In this document: positions 10,461 to 21,298 of the stretch, piece after piece
Layout of the letters: every line of letters starts with the position of its first letter
Numbering within the stretch: position 1 is the first letter of the stretch
Assembly (NCBI GenBank): GCA_031841125.1
Contig: CM063112.1
Span: forward strand, 8,644,603-8,708,602
Length of the DNA stretch: 64,000 nt
From: Acanthococcus lagerstroemiae
Lineage: Eukaryota > Arthropoda > Insecta > Hemiptera > Eriococcidae
Reading direction: 5' to 3'
The notes under the pieces: model-generated
Databases searched by the model: none
What the model was told of the DNA's origin: nothing
The model's input: the letters and a program-made list of their open reading frames with translations, nothing else
Made by a program: the position numbers and the translations under genes

Positions 10461-12540
10461 TTCACAGAATAAGGCTTTTTTGTTTCCTTTCTGCTTGTCA
10501 AGACAAAATTGAGGCAAACATTTTTGACTCACCATTAAATTCCTTACAAGATTTTTAAACACCTCTTCCCCCTCCCAGGAGAACTTTTCTGTTTACATTC
10601 TGTGCTATTGTATCTACTTGAGTACGGTACTTCATATGTAACCAATACGTCTCTTTGAAAATAAAATATAAAATTTATCTCATAGTTTGCCATGTCATTC
10701 ATTTTCTATTATTTCTGGTGGTCTTAATACGATCTTCATTTTTGTTTTCATGCAGAAGTCAGCACAAGACTCCTGCATTACATTTTTTCCGAATTGTTTG
10801 CTCTAGTTATGCATAAGTATTTCAAAATCATTTCCATTGTAGTAAATAAAAGGAAATGGACAGGAGGGAGTATATCTTTCTCCGACAACCCCCCCCCCCT
10901 CCAAAAAAATGGAAAATGGCTGATTTCTTCAAGTCAAATGGTTTTTATTTTAAAGAAGTAGCTTGCGTTGCTCACAAACAAAAGTATAACATGATTGTAT
11001 TCCAGAAATTTTACTTCAGTCTTCGTAAAAGTTGACATATTTGCTCGCTTTCTCGTAAATCAGTGTTGTTTAACATGAACCTGGAGCCAGAGTCGAAGAT
11101 CGGAGCCCCAGAGCCGACCAGTTTTGAGAGGAGACCGAGCCGAAGCCTGAAAAAAAGTTATTTCTTTGTGCCAAAACCAATTATAGAATTTTACAGGTGG
11201 AATTCGGACTATAACTCTGGCCCGTCAGGCTCTCCATCCATCCGCCTCTCTGCCCTTGACCTTCCCTTGCGGCCTTCCCTCTGTCCTTGAAAATGACTGA
11301 AGCGGGAACCAAAACCACATTCGTAGTTGAGCCAAAGCTGTTAGGAATGTCCTAGCGGGGCTGGGGCCCGGAAAAAACTATTCATGGCAGACAGTACCAA
11401 TTTCAAAAATTTTAGCCCAACCTAAACTCCAATTTGTTCCGAAGCTGGCGCCAGTTCGAAGCGATTCTAGTTTTAATGTCTGCTCCGGGTCCCTAATTCT
11501 TAATAGCACTTTGAAATTCGCCCTTAACCCCCAAATTCTGGTACCGGGATGTAATATTTTATTCGATGCTCATTTGGTTTTCAATTCTATCCTTCAATGA
11601 TCAAGACAAATCCGAGAACCAGTTTTTATTAGACTGTTGACAAAAGATTCATGGTGACATGGTTCTTCACTTGGTGGAGCGTATGGCAATGCATGCATGC
11701 CAAAGTGGCTCTCCAGTCACCGCACCCCTGCCCCCGGAAACTACCCTTTCGAGTATCATCAGTGCCTAGAGGGACGCAGTTGTAAAGAAATTGATTTTCT
11801 TGTCTAATAGACCGTTTATATAGAATGTATGTGGTAGTAATTGTTGAAAAGAAGTGGATATTTACGTCCACTGAGTCGTCCGGATGCACATTTATATCTA
11901 TGTTATCCCGGCTGACAAAATGGCCATGCCCACCCATCGTCAAGTCTTTTATATATTCCACATCTATGAGTGTACATTATTCATGTCGGCGTGCTACCTG
12001 AATTCTTTGGCCCGCTGGTATTCCATGGAAAATTTTCTATTGGAATAATTTTTGTGTAGTTAAGCTACCCCACATCTTCCAACTTACTTCAATGTCCATG
12101 TGAACGGTGTTTCGCGGGTTCTCTTTTTCTTCTGATACCCTAGATCTTGTTCGACATTATTGTTGGAGAAACAATTGACTAATGACTGCTTACTTCAGTT
12201 GAGAAAAAAAAAAAATCATTTCGACGAATATTTGACCCAGCAAACTTTAGTTCTCGACTAAAAAAAAAAATAATAATAAAAATCATCAATCAACTGCATG
12301 AAAGAAATTTTTTTTATTTTTCATACGAGAACGTGTGTGTACTAATTCCAAATAATGTAGAATAAAAATTTGACCTTTGACTTCAATGTGCCAAGCATGC
12401 GAACCATATTTCGTACAATCCGAATTAATGATGAGCATTTATAATGTTACCCGTGGCTGTGACCTGTGAACAAATTTTGATAAAATGATTTTGGTAAAGT
12501 GAGATGTATGTCGTAAGATTATGCATACATGTATTCGTAA
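10461..12540. other. Intergenic stretch between NPC2-like genes 2 and 3
   Basis: No gene recognised. A GC-richer patch at about 11,690-11,775 (GCACCCCTGCCCCCGGAAAC, then ACCCTTTCGAGTA) recurs at 41,450-41,540 and, weakly, at 37,990-38,090, so it is a dispersed repeat, probably part of an R1-like LINE. The 110-codon minus-strand frame at 11,629-11,961 overlaps this repeat and shows no family signature. 10,780-10,945 resembles 20,290-20,460 on the far side of the 3.96-kb transposon. Confidence 0.4.
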
Positions 12541-12569
12541 ATAAGATTTCGATTCATCTGCTTCGTCCT

Positions 12570-12771
12570 TCATGATTTTCTAATTCGCATTTATAGAATA
12601 CAAAGATCGCTCGCTTCTATCTTTTCGGTAACTTTTACATCACTTAGCCTACAAAAGGCTCTGAAATTATTAAGAACACTTGCTATTCAGTTGTATCGCA
12701 ACGCAACATTGATATCAAAAGTAGGAAAAAATTCTATGCAGTTGAAAATTCAGTTTTTCATCAACTTTAAA
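12570..12771 (+). promoter_or_regulatory. Probable promoter/5' leader of NPC2-like gene 3
   Basis: Matches the block upstream of gene 2: CATTTATAGAATACAAAGA, GCTCGCTTCTATCTTTTCGG, then TATTCAGTTG near 12,685. The shared order is consistent with a duplicated promoter and leader. The exact start site cannot be set. Confidence 0.35.
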
Positions 12772-15023
12772 ATGAACCCTTCGTGTGTATTTAATGTACT
12801 TTGTGTCATTGGTGTTCTTACTATTTTTTCATGTTACAATACAGTATTCTGTGAAGTGCTGGAACATCAGCCATGTTCTTGTGAGTATAGACTGTCTTTT
12901 GGATGGTTGTTGATGTCATATCTAGTATTCTGAATAACAAAATATCAATTGCTAAAACAGTTCCATGAGTAAATGCTTTTTTTTTTTTTATATTTTAATA
13001 TTACAGTTGCCCCATCGAACAGTTGTGAAATACTCAGCATTTCCTTAGATCCATGCCCAGAAGCTGTGGAAAATGAAACCTGTAATTTGCACAGAGGAAC
13101 TAATATAACTTGGACTTTCAACTATTTGCCACGTAAGTAACAGATCAGTGGGGTGCAAAAATCAATATATTTTTATGGGGAAAATATAATCGCACGCCGA
13201 GGAAAGGCGTTTTGCAGTTACGATAAATAGACTTGCACGCTACATTTTGAACAGTTGATTAATAAGGGTAGAACGCGTTAATTATGATATAGAAATGCCC
13301 GCTAACTCGTCAACATCAATACCTACATTGTGTATTACAGCTATGAAAAAATATCAAACTATATTTCTTCAGTCAATATGCGTCGATTCGGTGATTCATA
13401 TTATTTTTGGAATTGACCCCATGAAAGTTTCATCAAAGGAAATTCTGATTCCACCTAAGAAGGTTCCAGTCAAATAATGGCCATTCTGTTCAGATTATAT
13501 TCAATTCCCTGTTCTAGAAGTCACTTAATTCAACTTTGACAGTGATCTTTGAATGGTTCCATTTGGATGCCACTAAATGGAGTTCTTATCTCACCAACGG
13601 GGGGAGGGGGTACAGTGAACTCCCTGAGATGAATTTATGATAATCTTAAACACCTATAAAGAAAATACAGTCCTGAAATATAATGATCAGGGATCCTCCT
13701 TGTTAGGGCACCAATGAATCTGCTCCAAAAATTGCTTTCAAAATTAAATTTAGTGACTTCAAAAACATATTATTTGCATGTAATAGCTCGATAAAATCAC
13801 CATTATTTAGGAGGAATTATCTTGGGTGAGACCAGATTTTTTTTGTGATGTAGATTTCTTTATCGTTAAGTAATCAGTAGAACGTGATAATCTTTTTAAT
13901 ATCATATGCTATTCGCTCAGCTTAGCGTGTGATTCTGATATTTTAACATTAATATTTCCCATTAATTGGGCAAAGTATCACTTTATCATTATTGGTATTT
14001 TTTTAAGCGTTTTTTCCCATTTCTCGTAGGATGCGATTAATTCCATCCCTATTTTTATTACATGAAGAATGACAATTTACAAAGCATACCTACTAATACT
14101 GAGGCAAACAAAATAAAAACAGTAAGGTTTTTTTTTTCAGTGACATGGTAAGAATTTTTGTAGCCAATAGACATTATTAGGTTTCATTCTCAATTTGATA
14201 CGCGTTCTTTCTTTCCTTTTTTTTTCCTTTTTCAAAAAATCAAGTAGTTACCCGGGACTGCGGTTGAAATCTTTCCTACCAGAGAAAATCCCATATACTG
14301 GTTTTTATTAAATACGTGAAACTAATGGAATGATTTTCTACTTTGCAGACTTTTCTGGGAACAATATAACTTTCCGAGTGTTTACTCACACGTTGATGTT
14401 AGATATACCCTACTATGGACTCAATCCGAATGCTTGCGTGTACACTAAATGTCCATTCATTGCAGGAGAAAAGCGTACTTTAACGTATGGTTCTTATATC
14501 CAACTATATTATCCTCCAGTAAGTCAATTTTTATTAAATCAATCATTTACGATTAGAAGATTCTAATAATTCAAGAAACATATGCCGTTGTATGTTTCTA
14601 GTTATAACAGGATGTAGCTACGAAATTTTAAAATTATGGATTTTAAACATTAGCGGATTTTGGTTCTGAGGTCTGAAGGGAAGGCGAAGAGAACTGTCCC
14701 GTCCACAAGATCGATTTTAACACTCCTATATAATAATAGATGCTCAACCTTCCTGCCCCTACCCCACAAGTACGGCTATGATCATAAACGAAATCCAGTG
14801 TCAGTTTCTTTGAAAAGTAGCCACGTGTTTCAGAAATTATCCATTATTGATCACTATTGTATTTTTCCAGTGTACAAATGCTGGTGCTGTCAAAAATTTT
14901 GTAAAAGTTTTTCAACTATTAGTTATGTTTAATATTTTTCAGGGAGAGTTCATGGTGAAATGGACTGTGTCGAATGAGAAGAATGAAGAATGCTGTGTGA
15001 TGGCTCCAATTCGCATAGTTTAA
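12772..15023 (+). CDS. Npc2-like: NPC2-like (ML-domain) secreted lipid carrier 3, four exons
   Basis: Exons 12,772-12,880, 13,007-13,132, 14,349-14,518 and 14,943-15,023 give 161 codons ending in TAA; exons 2-4 have exactly the lengths and phases of gene 2. Exon 1 encodes a compact signal peptide (NVLCVIGVLTIFSCY, then TVFCE). Exon 2 has CP-x8-C-NL-RGTN, exon 3 the ACVYTKCP cysteine pair, and exon 4 VKW and ECC. Two in-frame ATGs lie upstream (12,691 and 12,736); 12,772 was chosen because it gives a normal n-region and matches gene 2. Sequons NET and NIT are present. The role is expected to be binding of a small hydrophobic ligand outside the cell or in lysosomes. Exon 4 is nearly identical to that of gene 2 (VSNEKNEECC in both), while exon 3 has diverged, mainly around the cysteine loop. 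Confidence 0.88.
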
Positions 15024-15965
15024 GTTACAATTTATTCTTCTAACATCAATTATTTGTAGGTTAAGTGGTAATTTTTGTATTTCCATTCAGTTATGTACTT
15101 TTATTTGTTTCATGCATGAACAGACTTTTACTTCCGTTGGTACATACAGGCATCTTCAGACATTTATTGCTAAATTAGGATTAAGTCAGTGTAAGGCCAA
15201 CGCCAACTGCAGTACAAATAACTATAAGTAAAGTTTATATTATTCAAAACGGACTTTACGCCTTATCATACCTATCTACTAAATGATCAGAAAGTTTATT
15301 GTCAACTGCAGCTGTGAAATTAATACGTCAAACATCATTATTTGTGAACTTTTTGAAAGTCCAATTCAAATATTTCAAAACGCGTTTGTTTCTTCCTTCC
15401 CCGTTAATTTTTTTATTGGAGGAGGGCGACCCGTCTTTCCACCCCATTGCCATTGCCTTGGAAAGACACCATGTATACATTGATACTGGAGTATTATTCA
15501 TCAAGAAGTCAGTATAATGTGTACCTACATGAACTCTAGGGTGTTACTTTTTTTAAGATTTTCAGTTCTGAGAAGTGCCAGATGGATTGTTTATTTGATG
15601 TAAAGGTAAACCTTGAAAATTTGAGTTCGATCAGGTATAATATTAACCCGTAACGCATCAAACGCCCTTCGTATTACAAAAAAATGTGTGATTATGACTG
15701 TTTTATCAAATTAAAATAATATATATTTCACGGACTTCAATAATAGCGTTGAACGTTTTTGTTATAATGCATTTCAGTAATTTTAATACGTCATTCGATG
15801 GAGATTGAATATAAAATGGTTTGAATCTGCAGTATGGACAGAAATGTTTTTCAAAAATGTGGAACCGCTCTCGACAAGAAAAAGAATCGTTCCCTGATTA
15901 GAGACTGTCCTAGAGAATCGTGTGTTATTCTTCTGAACGAAGTATACTTGTTACTATTTACATAT

Positions 15966-15992
15966 GTGTCATTCTCAATTAATTGTCCGATT
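15966..15992 (+). repeat. Left terminal inverted repeat of the 3.96-kb transposon
   Basis: 27 bp beginning GTGTCATTCTCAATTAATTG and ending TGTCCGATT. It matches 19,903-19,929 on the other strand at 25 of 27 positions. Confidence 0.85.
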
Positions 15993-16145
15993 GCTGTCCA
16001 ACCTGAATAACTACCCCGGTTTTTGTTCTTTTTACATAATTCGAAGTGAGAGCGAGTAGGTAATTTCTTTTGAAAGAAAATCCTGAAATTTTCACAACCA
16101 AATAATACCTCCTTCTCCCCGGAAAAATCGATAAAACATCCGTTT

Positions 16146-16752
16146 TCTCATTCCCGTGGCTGTCCACATCTCGAAGTGCATTCTTAACACGACCGTACAC
16201 GACCAAAATACAGTGTAGTTTTTCTGCATCCATTTCAGTCAGAGACCTGTATCATAGATGTACCTCGAAACGCTTTTATAATATTTTTCACGATCAAAGG
16301 ACGGCGCCGGCGGCTCTCTTTATGGCGGTCCCCACTTTTTTATCTCATTCCCGTGGCACTAACGAAAGCCATGTTTCCTGGAAAGCGATCGCTTCAGAGC
16401 GGTATGTCAGACTGTTTCTACTGCGCAAACAGGAGTCTTATCACACCTTGAGCCTGAATATGCTTCAACATTACTTCAGTTCGTCAAAATGTAAAGAAGA
16501 GTGCAGACGTGTTGTGCTAATACCTCATTTCCGTGGTCATCTGTTTTTCCACCGCAAACAGCAGACGAGTAAGTTCATAACTTGTTTCATTAACTATTTG
16601 TATCTTCAAGAGTGGCTGAAGTGGGGTATATTAAAACGCGCGCCTTAGATATGCTCATATTCCAACACGGACACATTTTACCTCATGATTCTCATTCCCG
16701 TGGTTCTCATTTCCGTGGCCACCTTATTTTTGACACTCCCACGGAAATGAGA
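16146..16752 (+). repeat. Left subterminal motif cluster CTCATTYCCGTGG (five direct, one inverted)
   Basis: Direct copies lie at 16,146-16,159, 16,343-16,356, 16,523-16,536, 16,690-16,703 and 16,705-16,718; the inverted copy is at 16,739-16,752. The last direct copy and the inverted copy form a 14-bp-arm hairpin with a 20-base loop just upstream of the start codons. Subterminal repeats like these are usual transposase-binding sites in DNA transposons. The position next to the coding start also allows self-repression (inference). Confidence 0.85.
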
Positions 16753-16807
16753 AACAATCATGAAAATAAAGTTATTAATGACGAACATGATTTCTTCAGG
16801 ATATATT

Positions 16808-19372
16808 ATGGCGCCAAAGAAAGGTCTGGCACGAGAGGAAGTCTTAAGAAGAAAGAGAGAGGCTGAAAAAAGGCGACGAGATCGAATTCGGGAGGACCCC
16901 ATCCTAAAGAAGGCTCAACAAGAGAAGGAACATGCTCGATATTTGAAGAAACTCGAAAAAGGTATTGTCGTACCAGCAAAAGATTTGACTTCACGTGACC
17001 ATAGAATAAAGAAGAAAAAATGGAGGGTGAGTTCGAAGAAACACTACCGTAAAATTAAGCAGGAGAAATGTGAGTTACCGCCGCGTCAACAGCATCTCCA
17101 GAGTTTAGGAAGAAAAAAGAGGATGAATAGCGAAATGTCGAAAAAAAATGTTAAATTGAATAAGAAAATCAAAGTTTTGAAAAGGAAAGTGGATAAGTTA
17201 CGGAAGAGAGAAGAACGTGGGAAGAAGAAAATTTCTGAAGATTCGGCAAATTACTACCTCTCACCTGGGACACGAACTCGAAACATATTGATACGGGGAG
17301 ACCAGAAACTGATAGCTCGAAAAGTACTTTTTGCAGAAACAGTCCACGATAATCTTAAAGACGGCTATAAAGAGCTGAGGAGAGAGTACGACAAACGAAT
17401 AGTGAAGCGTTTACTGACGAAGAACGCAAAACTACTCCGCAAATATCGACTCATTGGTGAGTTGAGTGTCATTTCTCCCAAGATGTTTTCGAGATCCAGA
17501 TTATTAAGGATGACTTTGAATAAACGTATTCGACAAGTTAACGAATCAATGCGCACTAATTTGAGACAATTTTTCGAAAGAGATGATGTTTCTCGTATGT
17601 GTCCAGGCAAGAGAGATTTCAGAACGGTGAAAAAAGTTAGGAAACAGATGCGAATTTTGTTAGAACCCATGAAAGATCTGTACACCAAGTTTTGTGAGTC
17701 GAGTTTATTTCAAATATCATACAGTACGTTCTGCAGATCAAGACCGTTCTGGGTAATTCCACCTCGTGTTAGAGATAGAGACACCTGTGCTTGCAAAATT
17801 CATGCCAATATAGAATATCTAATGACCGCATTACACAAAGTTGGTGTGGTGGAGAAAGCTACTGCAAAAGATATGTCGGCGTTTTTGTGCTGTGACGTGA
17901 ATAGTGTTGCATGTTTACAAAAAAAGTGTGCGGCTTGCCAAGATGCACAGATCCCTTATTTGGAGTATAATGAAGACGAACCACTCACTTATGAACAATG
18001 GGTATCTGAGAAAGAGGATGTTCTAGTTCGAAATATTAAGAAAACTGTGATGCGTACTGTGAAGAAAGAAATACAATCTACTCTTGTAAACGTTGTGACT
18101 CAATTTGAAATCAAATTTCCGATCTACATGCACCATCAAGGAGTAGTTATTCACCAATTTCGAGCTGTCGATGGGCTGAAAAAAACACTGAAGGATATTG
18201 AAGCAATTATTCACTGTGACTTCAGTGAGAACTACGCGGGTAAATATTCTAAAGAGATTCAAAGTTACCACTTCGGTGGAAATCGACGACAATTTACAAT
18301 ACACACAGTCATGGTGTACTATCGAAAAGATAGCTACTCTGAGGTGCGATCGAAAGCTATTTGCACTTTATCAGAGTGTAATGAGCACAGCGCCGTTTCA
18401 GCATGGGCCCATCTTCAGCCAGTTTTCAAATTTATCAGGGAAGAATGTCCAAGAATCGAAACTATTCACTTCGTTAGCGATGCTCCAAGTACACAATACC
18501 GAAATAGAACACTCTTCTATTTATTTACCAACTCTTTGAAGCACCTTTTTCCATCTATGAAATCCGCCACATGGAATTATAGTGCACCTGGCCATGAGAA
18601 GGGAGCAGTCGACGGACTGGGCGGTACTTTAAAAAGGACGGCTGATGAAATGGTTGCATTTGGCGTGGATATAGCAAATTTCAACGATTTTGTTGCTACT
18701 CTCAATGCCAAAATTAGAAACATCGAACTACACGTTATTGAGGAAAGCGAAATTGGTGCCATAAGGGATATCTTGCCTCGACCTGTGGACTTGCCGAATT
18801 TTCAAGGTACTATGAAAGTGTACCAACTAGTTTACTCAGATAACTTCCCAAATACGCTAACGATGAAGTATCTGAGTTGTCTAAAATGTTTGGACTGTGA
18901 GAAATTCAAAATGGGAAGTCTCACTTATTCAAACGTAGCCGGTGGAGAAACGGTCGAGGCAGAGACAGACCTACCGGCAGAATGTTTGGAGGTTCAAATT
19001 CTACTTATTGAAGAAAACCAATCAGAATATCGTTTCGAAGAAATTGAATCTCAAAAATCACGTGGTTCAATAGATGATGCTGTACTTGTACCTAACACAT
19101 ACCTGCTCGTGAAATTTGACTCGGCTGAGAAGAAGAAAAAGAGGAAGAGTTATCGATATGTATGCTGCATACGAGATTTTAATGAAGCAACCATAAGAGT
19201 ACAGGGTTTACGAAGTTTTGGCGAGAAAAACAAATTCATGTTGTGTGTGAATGACATTTGTTACATTAATAAAGATGATATTATTTCTATTCTCCCGAAA
19301 CCAAATTTTGAAATTGTGAAACGAAAAGAGGTTTTTGTATTCCCATATTTTATCGACGTGCTCGAAAAATGA
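16808..19372 (+). CDS. Putative transposase of an unclassified DDE-type family
   Basis: The open frame runs from ATG 16,760 (870 codons). The second ATG at 16,808 (MAPKKGLAREEV) is the more natural start, because the 16 residues before it follow the motif hairpin and end in a TTTCTTCAG-like acceptor. Numbering from 16,760: residues ~20-165 are very Lys/Arg-rich and coiled-coil-like; a Cys/His cluster CACKIH (343-348), CC (377-378) and C-x4-C-x2-C (385-393) looks zinc-binding; a C-terminal C-x2-C-x2-C pair lies near ~710. An RNase-H-like core is suggested by CDFSENY (D487), SDAPSTQYRN (D574, 86 residues later) and GHEKGAVDGLGG (E613 or D618), a plausible DDE/DDD triad. Similar HCDFSENY / SDxPSTQYRN / GHxKGAxDGxGG proteins occur in many copies in arthropod and cnidarian genomes as uncharacterised proteins, from general memory. 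No stop or frameshift interrupts it. Confidence 0.8.
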   Translation: MAPKKGLAREEVLRRKREAEKRRRDRIREDPILKKAQQEKEHARYLKKLEKGIVVPAKDLTSRDHRIKKKKWRVSSKKHYRKIKQEKCELPPRQQHLQSLGRKKRMNSEMSKKNVKLNKKIKVLKRKVDKLRKREERGKKKISEDSANYYLSPGTRTRNILIRGDQKLIARKVLFAETVHDNLKDGYKELRREYDKRIVKRLLTKNAKLLRKYRLIGELSVISPKMFSRSRLLRMTLNKRIRQVNESMRTNLRQFFERDDVSRMCPGKRDFRTVKKVRKQMRILLEPMKDLYTKFCESSLFQISYSTFCRSRPFWVIPPRVRDRDTCACKIHANIEYLMTALHKVGVVEKATAKDMSAFLCCDVNSVACLQKKCAACQDAQIPYLEYNEDEPLTYEQWVSEKEDVLVRNIKKTVMRTVKKEIQSTLVNVVTQFEIKFPIYMHHQGVVIHQFRAVDGLKKTLKDIEAIIHCDFSENYAGKYSKEIQSYHFGGNRRQFTIHTVMVYYRKDSYSEVRSKAICTLSECNEHSAVSAWAHLQPVFKFIREECPRIETIHFVSDAPSTQYRNRTLFYLFTNSLKHLFPSMKSATWNYSAPGHEKGAVDGLGGTLKRTADEMVAFGVDIANFNDFVATLNAKIRNIELHVIEESEIGAIRDILPRPVDLPNFQGTMKVYQLVYSDNFPNTLTMKYLSCLKCLDCEKFKMGSLTYSNVAGGETVEAETDLPAECLEVQILLIEENQSEYRFEEIESQKSRGSIDDAVLVPNTYLLVKFDSAEKKKKRKSYRYVCCIRDFNEATIRVQGLRSFGEKNKFMLCVNDICYINKDDIISILPKPNFEIVKRKEVFVFPYFIDVLEK

Positions 19373-19717
19373 TTTTAATTATTCTGTGATTGCATATTCT
19401 AAGTCTTTAATGTAGGACTCGCAACTTTCAAAGTTGAACGTCAACCTGTTTTCTTATCTTATTTTAAGCCCTAAATTTAAAAAAAATAATACGTGTGATC
19501 AAATCGTAATAATTATTACTTTCATTGTCCATTTTGTTATATTTTTGAAGTTTTTCCTGCGCTACGTGAAGAAATCGTAAAAGCACTAACCTATAGTTAC
19601 TTTTTTCAATTTTTTTATAATTCTGAAGTTTTTCTACATCATGTACCTACTCAGTTACGAATATTTCCTCACTGAAGCATTAATAGGTACTAATAAATTT
19701 TGTCAGAAAGTGTGTTT

Positions 19718-19750
19718 TCTCATTTCCGTGGATCACTTCTCATTCCCGTG
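19718..19750 (+). repeat. Right subterminal motif pair CTCATTYCCGTG
   Basis: Two direct copies, 19,718-19,731 (TCTCATTTCCGTGG) and 19,738-19,750 (TCTCATTCCCGTG), lie 20 bp apart and ~180 bp from the right end. Orientation is the same as most left copies, not mirrored. Confidence 0.85.
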
Positions 19751-19902
19751 TCAAAGCTTTTTTGAAAAACTCTATATCTCGCAAACGAAAAATTTCTATG
19801 ATTTGATAACCTGGCTATGTATTTGTATATAGGTAAAGATCATTTCTCCCCCAAAAAAACGCAAAAAACCGCAATAAAAAAAATGGCGAAATTGAATATT
19901 GA

Positions 19903-19929
19903 AATCGGACATTTAATTGAGAATGACCC
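19903..19929 (-). repeat. Right terminal inverted repeat of the 3.96-kb transposon
   Basis: Reads GGGTCATTCTCAATTAAATG on the minus strand and matches the left end at 25 of 27 positions. Confidence 0.85.
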
Positions 19930-21070
19930 ATATATATACCTCTATCTCCTTGGTACGGAAATCGAATGTCTGATGTCTTCATACGTACTTTTAGTTTACC
20001 TAATATTTAAAAATGAAGAATTTGTCACATTTTGCTCGCAATGTGATATTCTCTGCCATTGCCGTTCGTAATTATGAATACAAACTTAAGTACTTCTGTT
20101 ATTACTTATTTAGTATTTCTCTTCCCATGCTCAGTTGTTTTGAAATATGTGAACCTTTCAATCTGAAGTCTAGAACCTTTTGATTAGAACAGTTCTCACG
20201 TATACGTACAAAAAAAAAGTGGTATGCTGCTGTAATGCTTATACTGATGACACACTCTTTTGTTCACGTTAATTTTTATACAAATCGAGCGTGAACCCCA
20301 ATACTACATTTTTCGTAAGATTTATTTGGGGTTTGTAGTAATTGAGCAAGTATTTCAAAACCATTGCCAGTGGTGTATAAAGGGAGGCAGGGGGCTAAGT
20401 AGACCCTTCCCTGAAGCCCGAAAAAACCTTGAAAGTGACTGATTCTCGCAAGTCAAAGATTTGAAAAAAAATGTGTTCGCTCGCTCTGCTCAGGTCAAAG
20501 ATAGCGTTATTTTGCCTAAAATATGTCGTTACCCCTCTCCTCCTGAACTGCTCCTTATTTATATTACTGAATGTTTCAGTTGCGGTCATCTGTGGCATTG
20601 TATGTACAGCTTTTGTACAGCGATGATCAATATGCCATGTAGGAAGGGGGAAAGGTTTGTATCATACACTTAAACCCTTGATGTGGTACATTTTTCTGTT
20701 CTGACGACTGGAACGACATTTAAGGGAAACAAAGAACACTAAAGCAACGATCTTATTTCTATTGAGTTATGGACCAGGGCAGCCAAGTAGCCAGATCTGG
20801 TGCTTTGAGGTCCGTTGATGTCAGTCAGATGTCTGACTAGCCCTCTAGTAAACTTGGTTTTAAGCCTAGTTACCCAAAAAATGATCTCAATAAACAAAAC
20901 AAAAAAAAAATAATAAAAAACTGGTTGCACTTAAACGTTACCGAAAATAGGTATTTTGTTGATCCAGTGCAAGAAAACTACAATGGAAAATCTTTCTCGA
21001 AATTTTACTGATCGCGGTTTCATCGTGATAAACACGAGTTAGCAGCCCTGCTATGTGGACTAAAATGATC
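19930..21070. other. Intergenic stretch with a possible retrocopied 3' end
   Basis: No gene is recognised. 20,290-20,460 resembles 10,780-10,945. At 20,740-20,920 a non-coding segment ends with AATAAACAAAAC followed by an A-rich tail (20,898-20,920), the look of a SINE or processed RNA copy. No A/B box or target duplication was found, so this stays a suggestion. Confidence 0.4.
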
Positions 21071-21298
21071 ATAAGTGAATAGGTTAGAATCAAAACTGAT
21101 GCTTGCGATTTTACTTCAAATGCGCAAATATGGAAAATACTGTACACGAGTGCAGGAATATCTCATGCTATTGCATACACCACGTTCACAGGCGCAGCAA
21201 AAGATATTCCTGCACCCCTGTACTGTATTTTGGCTACCTATTTGCGCCCTTGAAGTAAAATGGCAAGAATCAGTTTCGATTCTAACCTCTTCAAGTGA
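21071..21298. mobile_element. Fold-back MITE with ~95-bp arms
   Basis: The left arm 21,071-21,163 (GGTTAGAATCAAAACTGAT near its start, TGCAGGAATATCT at its end) is the imperfect reverse complement of 21,202-21,298. The arms are about 80% alike by eye, with a loop of about 38 bases. There is no coding content. Confidence 0.75.

Larger units (their letters stand above)
15966..19929 (+). mobile_element. Apparently intact 3.96-kb DNA transposon with TIRs and subterminal repeats
   Basis: The ends are GTGTCATTCTCAATTAATTG at 15,966 and, on the opposite strand, GGGTCATTCTCAATTAAATG ending at 19,929; the match continues to 27 bp with two mismatches. The bases just outside are ATAT on both sides, consistent with a short TA-rich target duplication, but the right flank is an AT run and the exact duplication is ambiguous. 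Inside are one long uninterrupted frame and eight copies of a CTCATTYCCGTGG motif clustered near the ends. It lies in the 3' flank of NPC2-like gene 3, after sequence that is duplicated with gene 2, so it is younger than the gene duplication. I could not assign a superfamily with confidence. Confidence 0.82.

Noticed and set aside
11629..11961. 110-codon minus-strand frame
   Set aside because: Part overlaps a dispersed GC-rich repeat also found at 41.5 kb; no family resemblance.
16322..16648. 108-codon frame in the left part of the 3.96-kb transposon
   Set aside because: It spans two copies of the subterminal motif (translated as HSRG and HFRG), which explains its apparent pattern; no domain is recognised.
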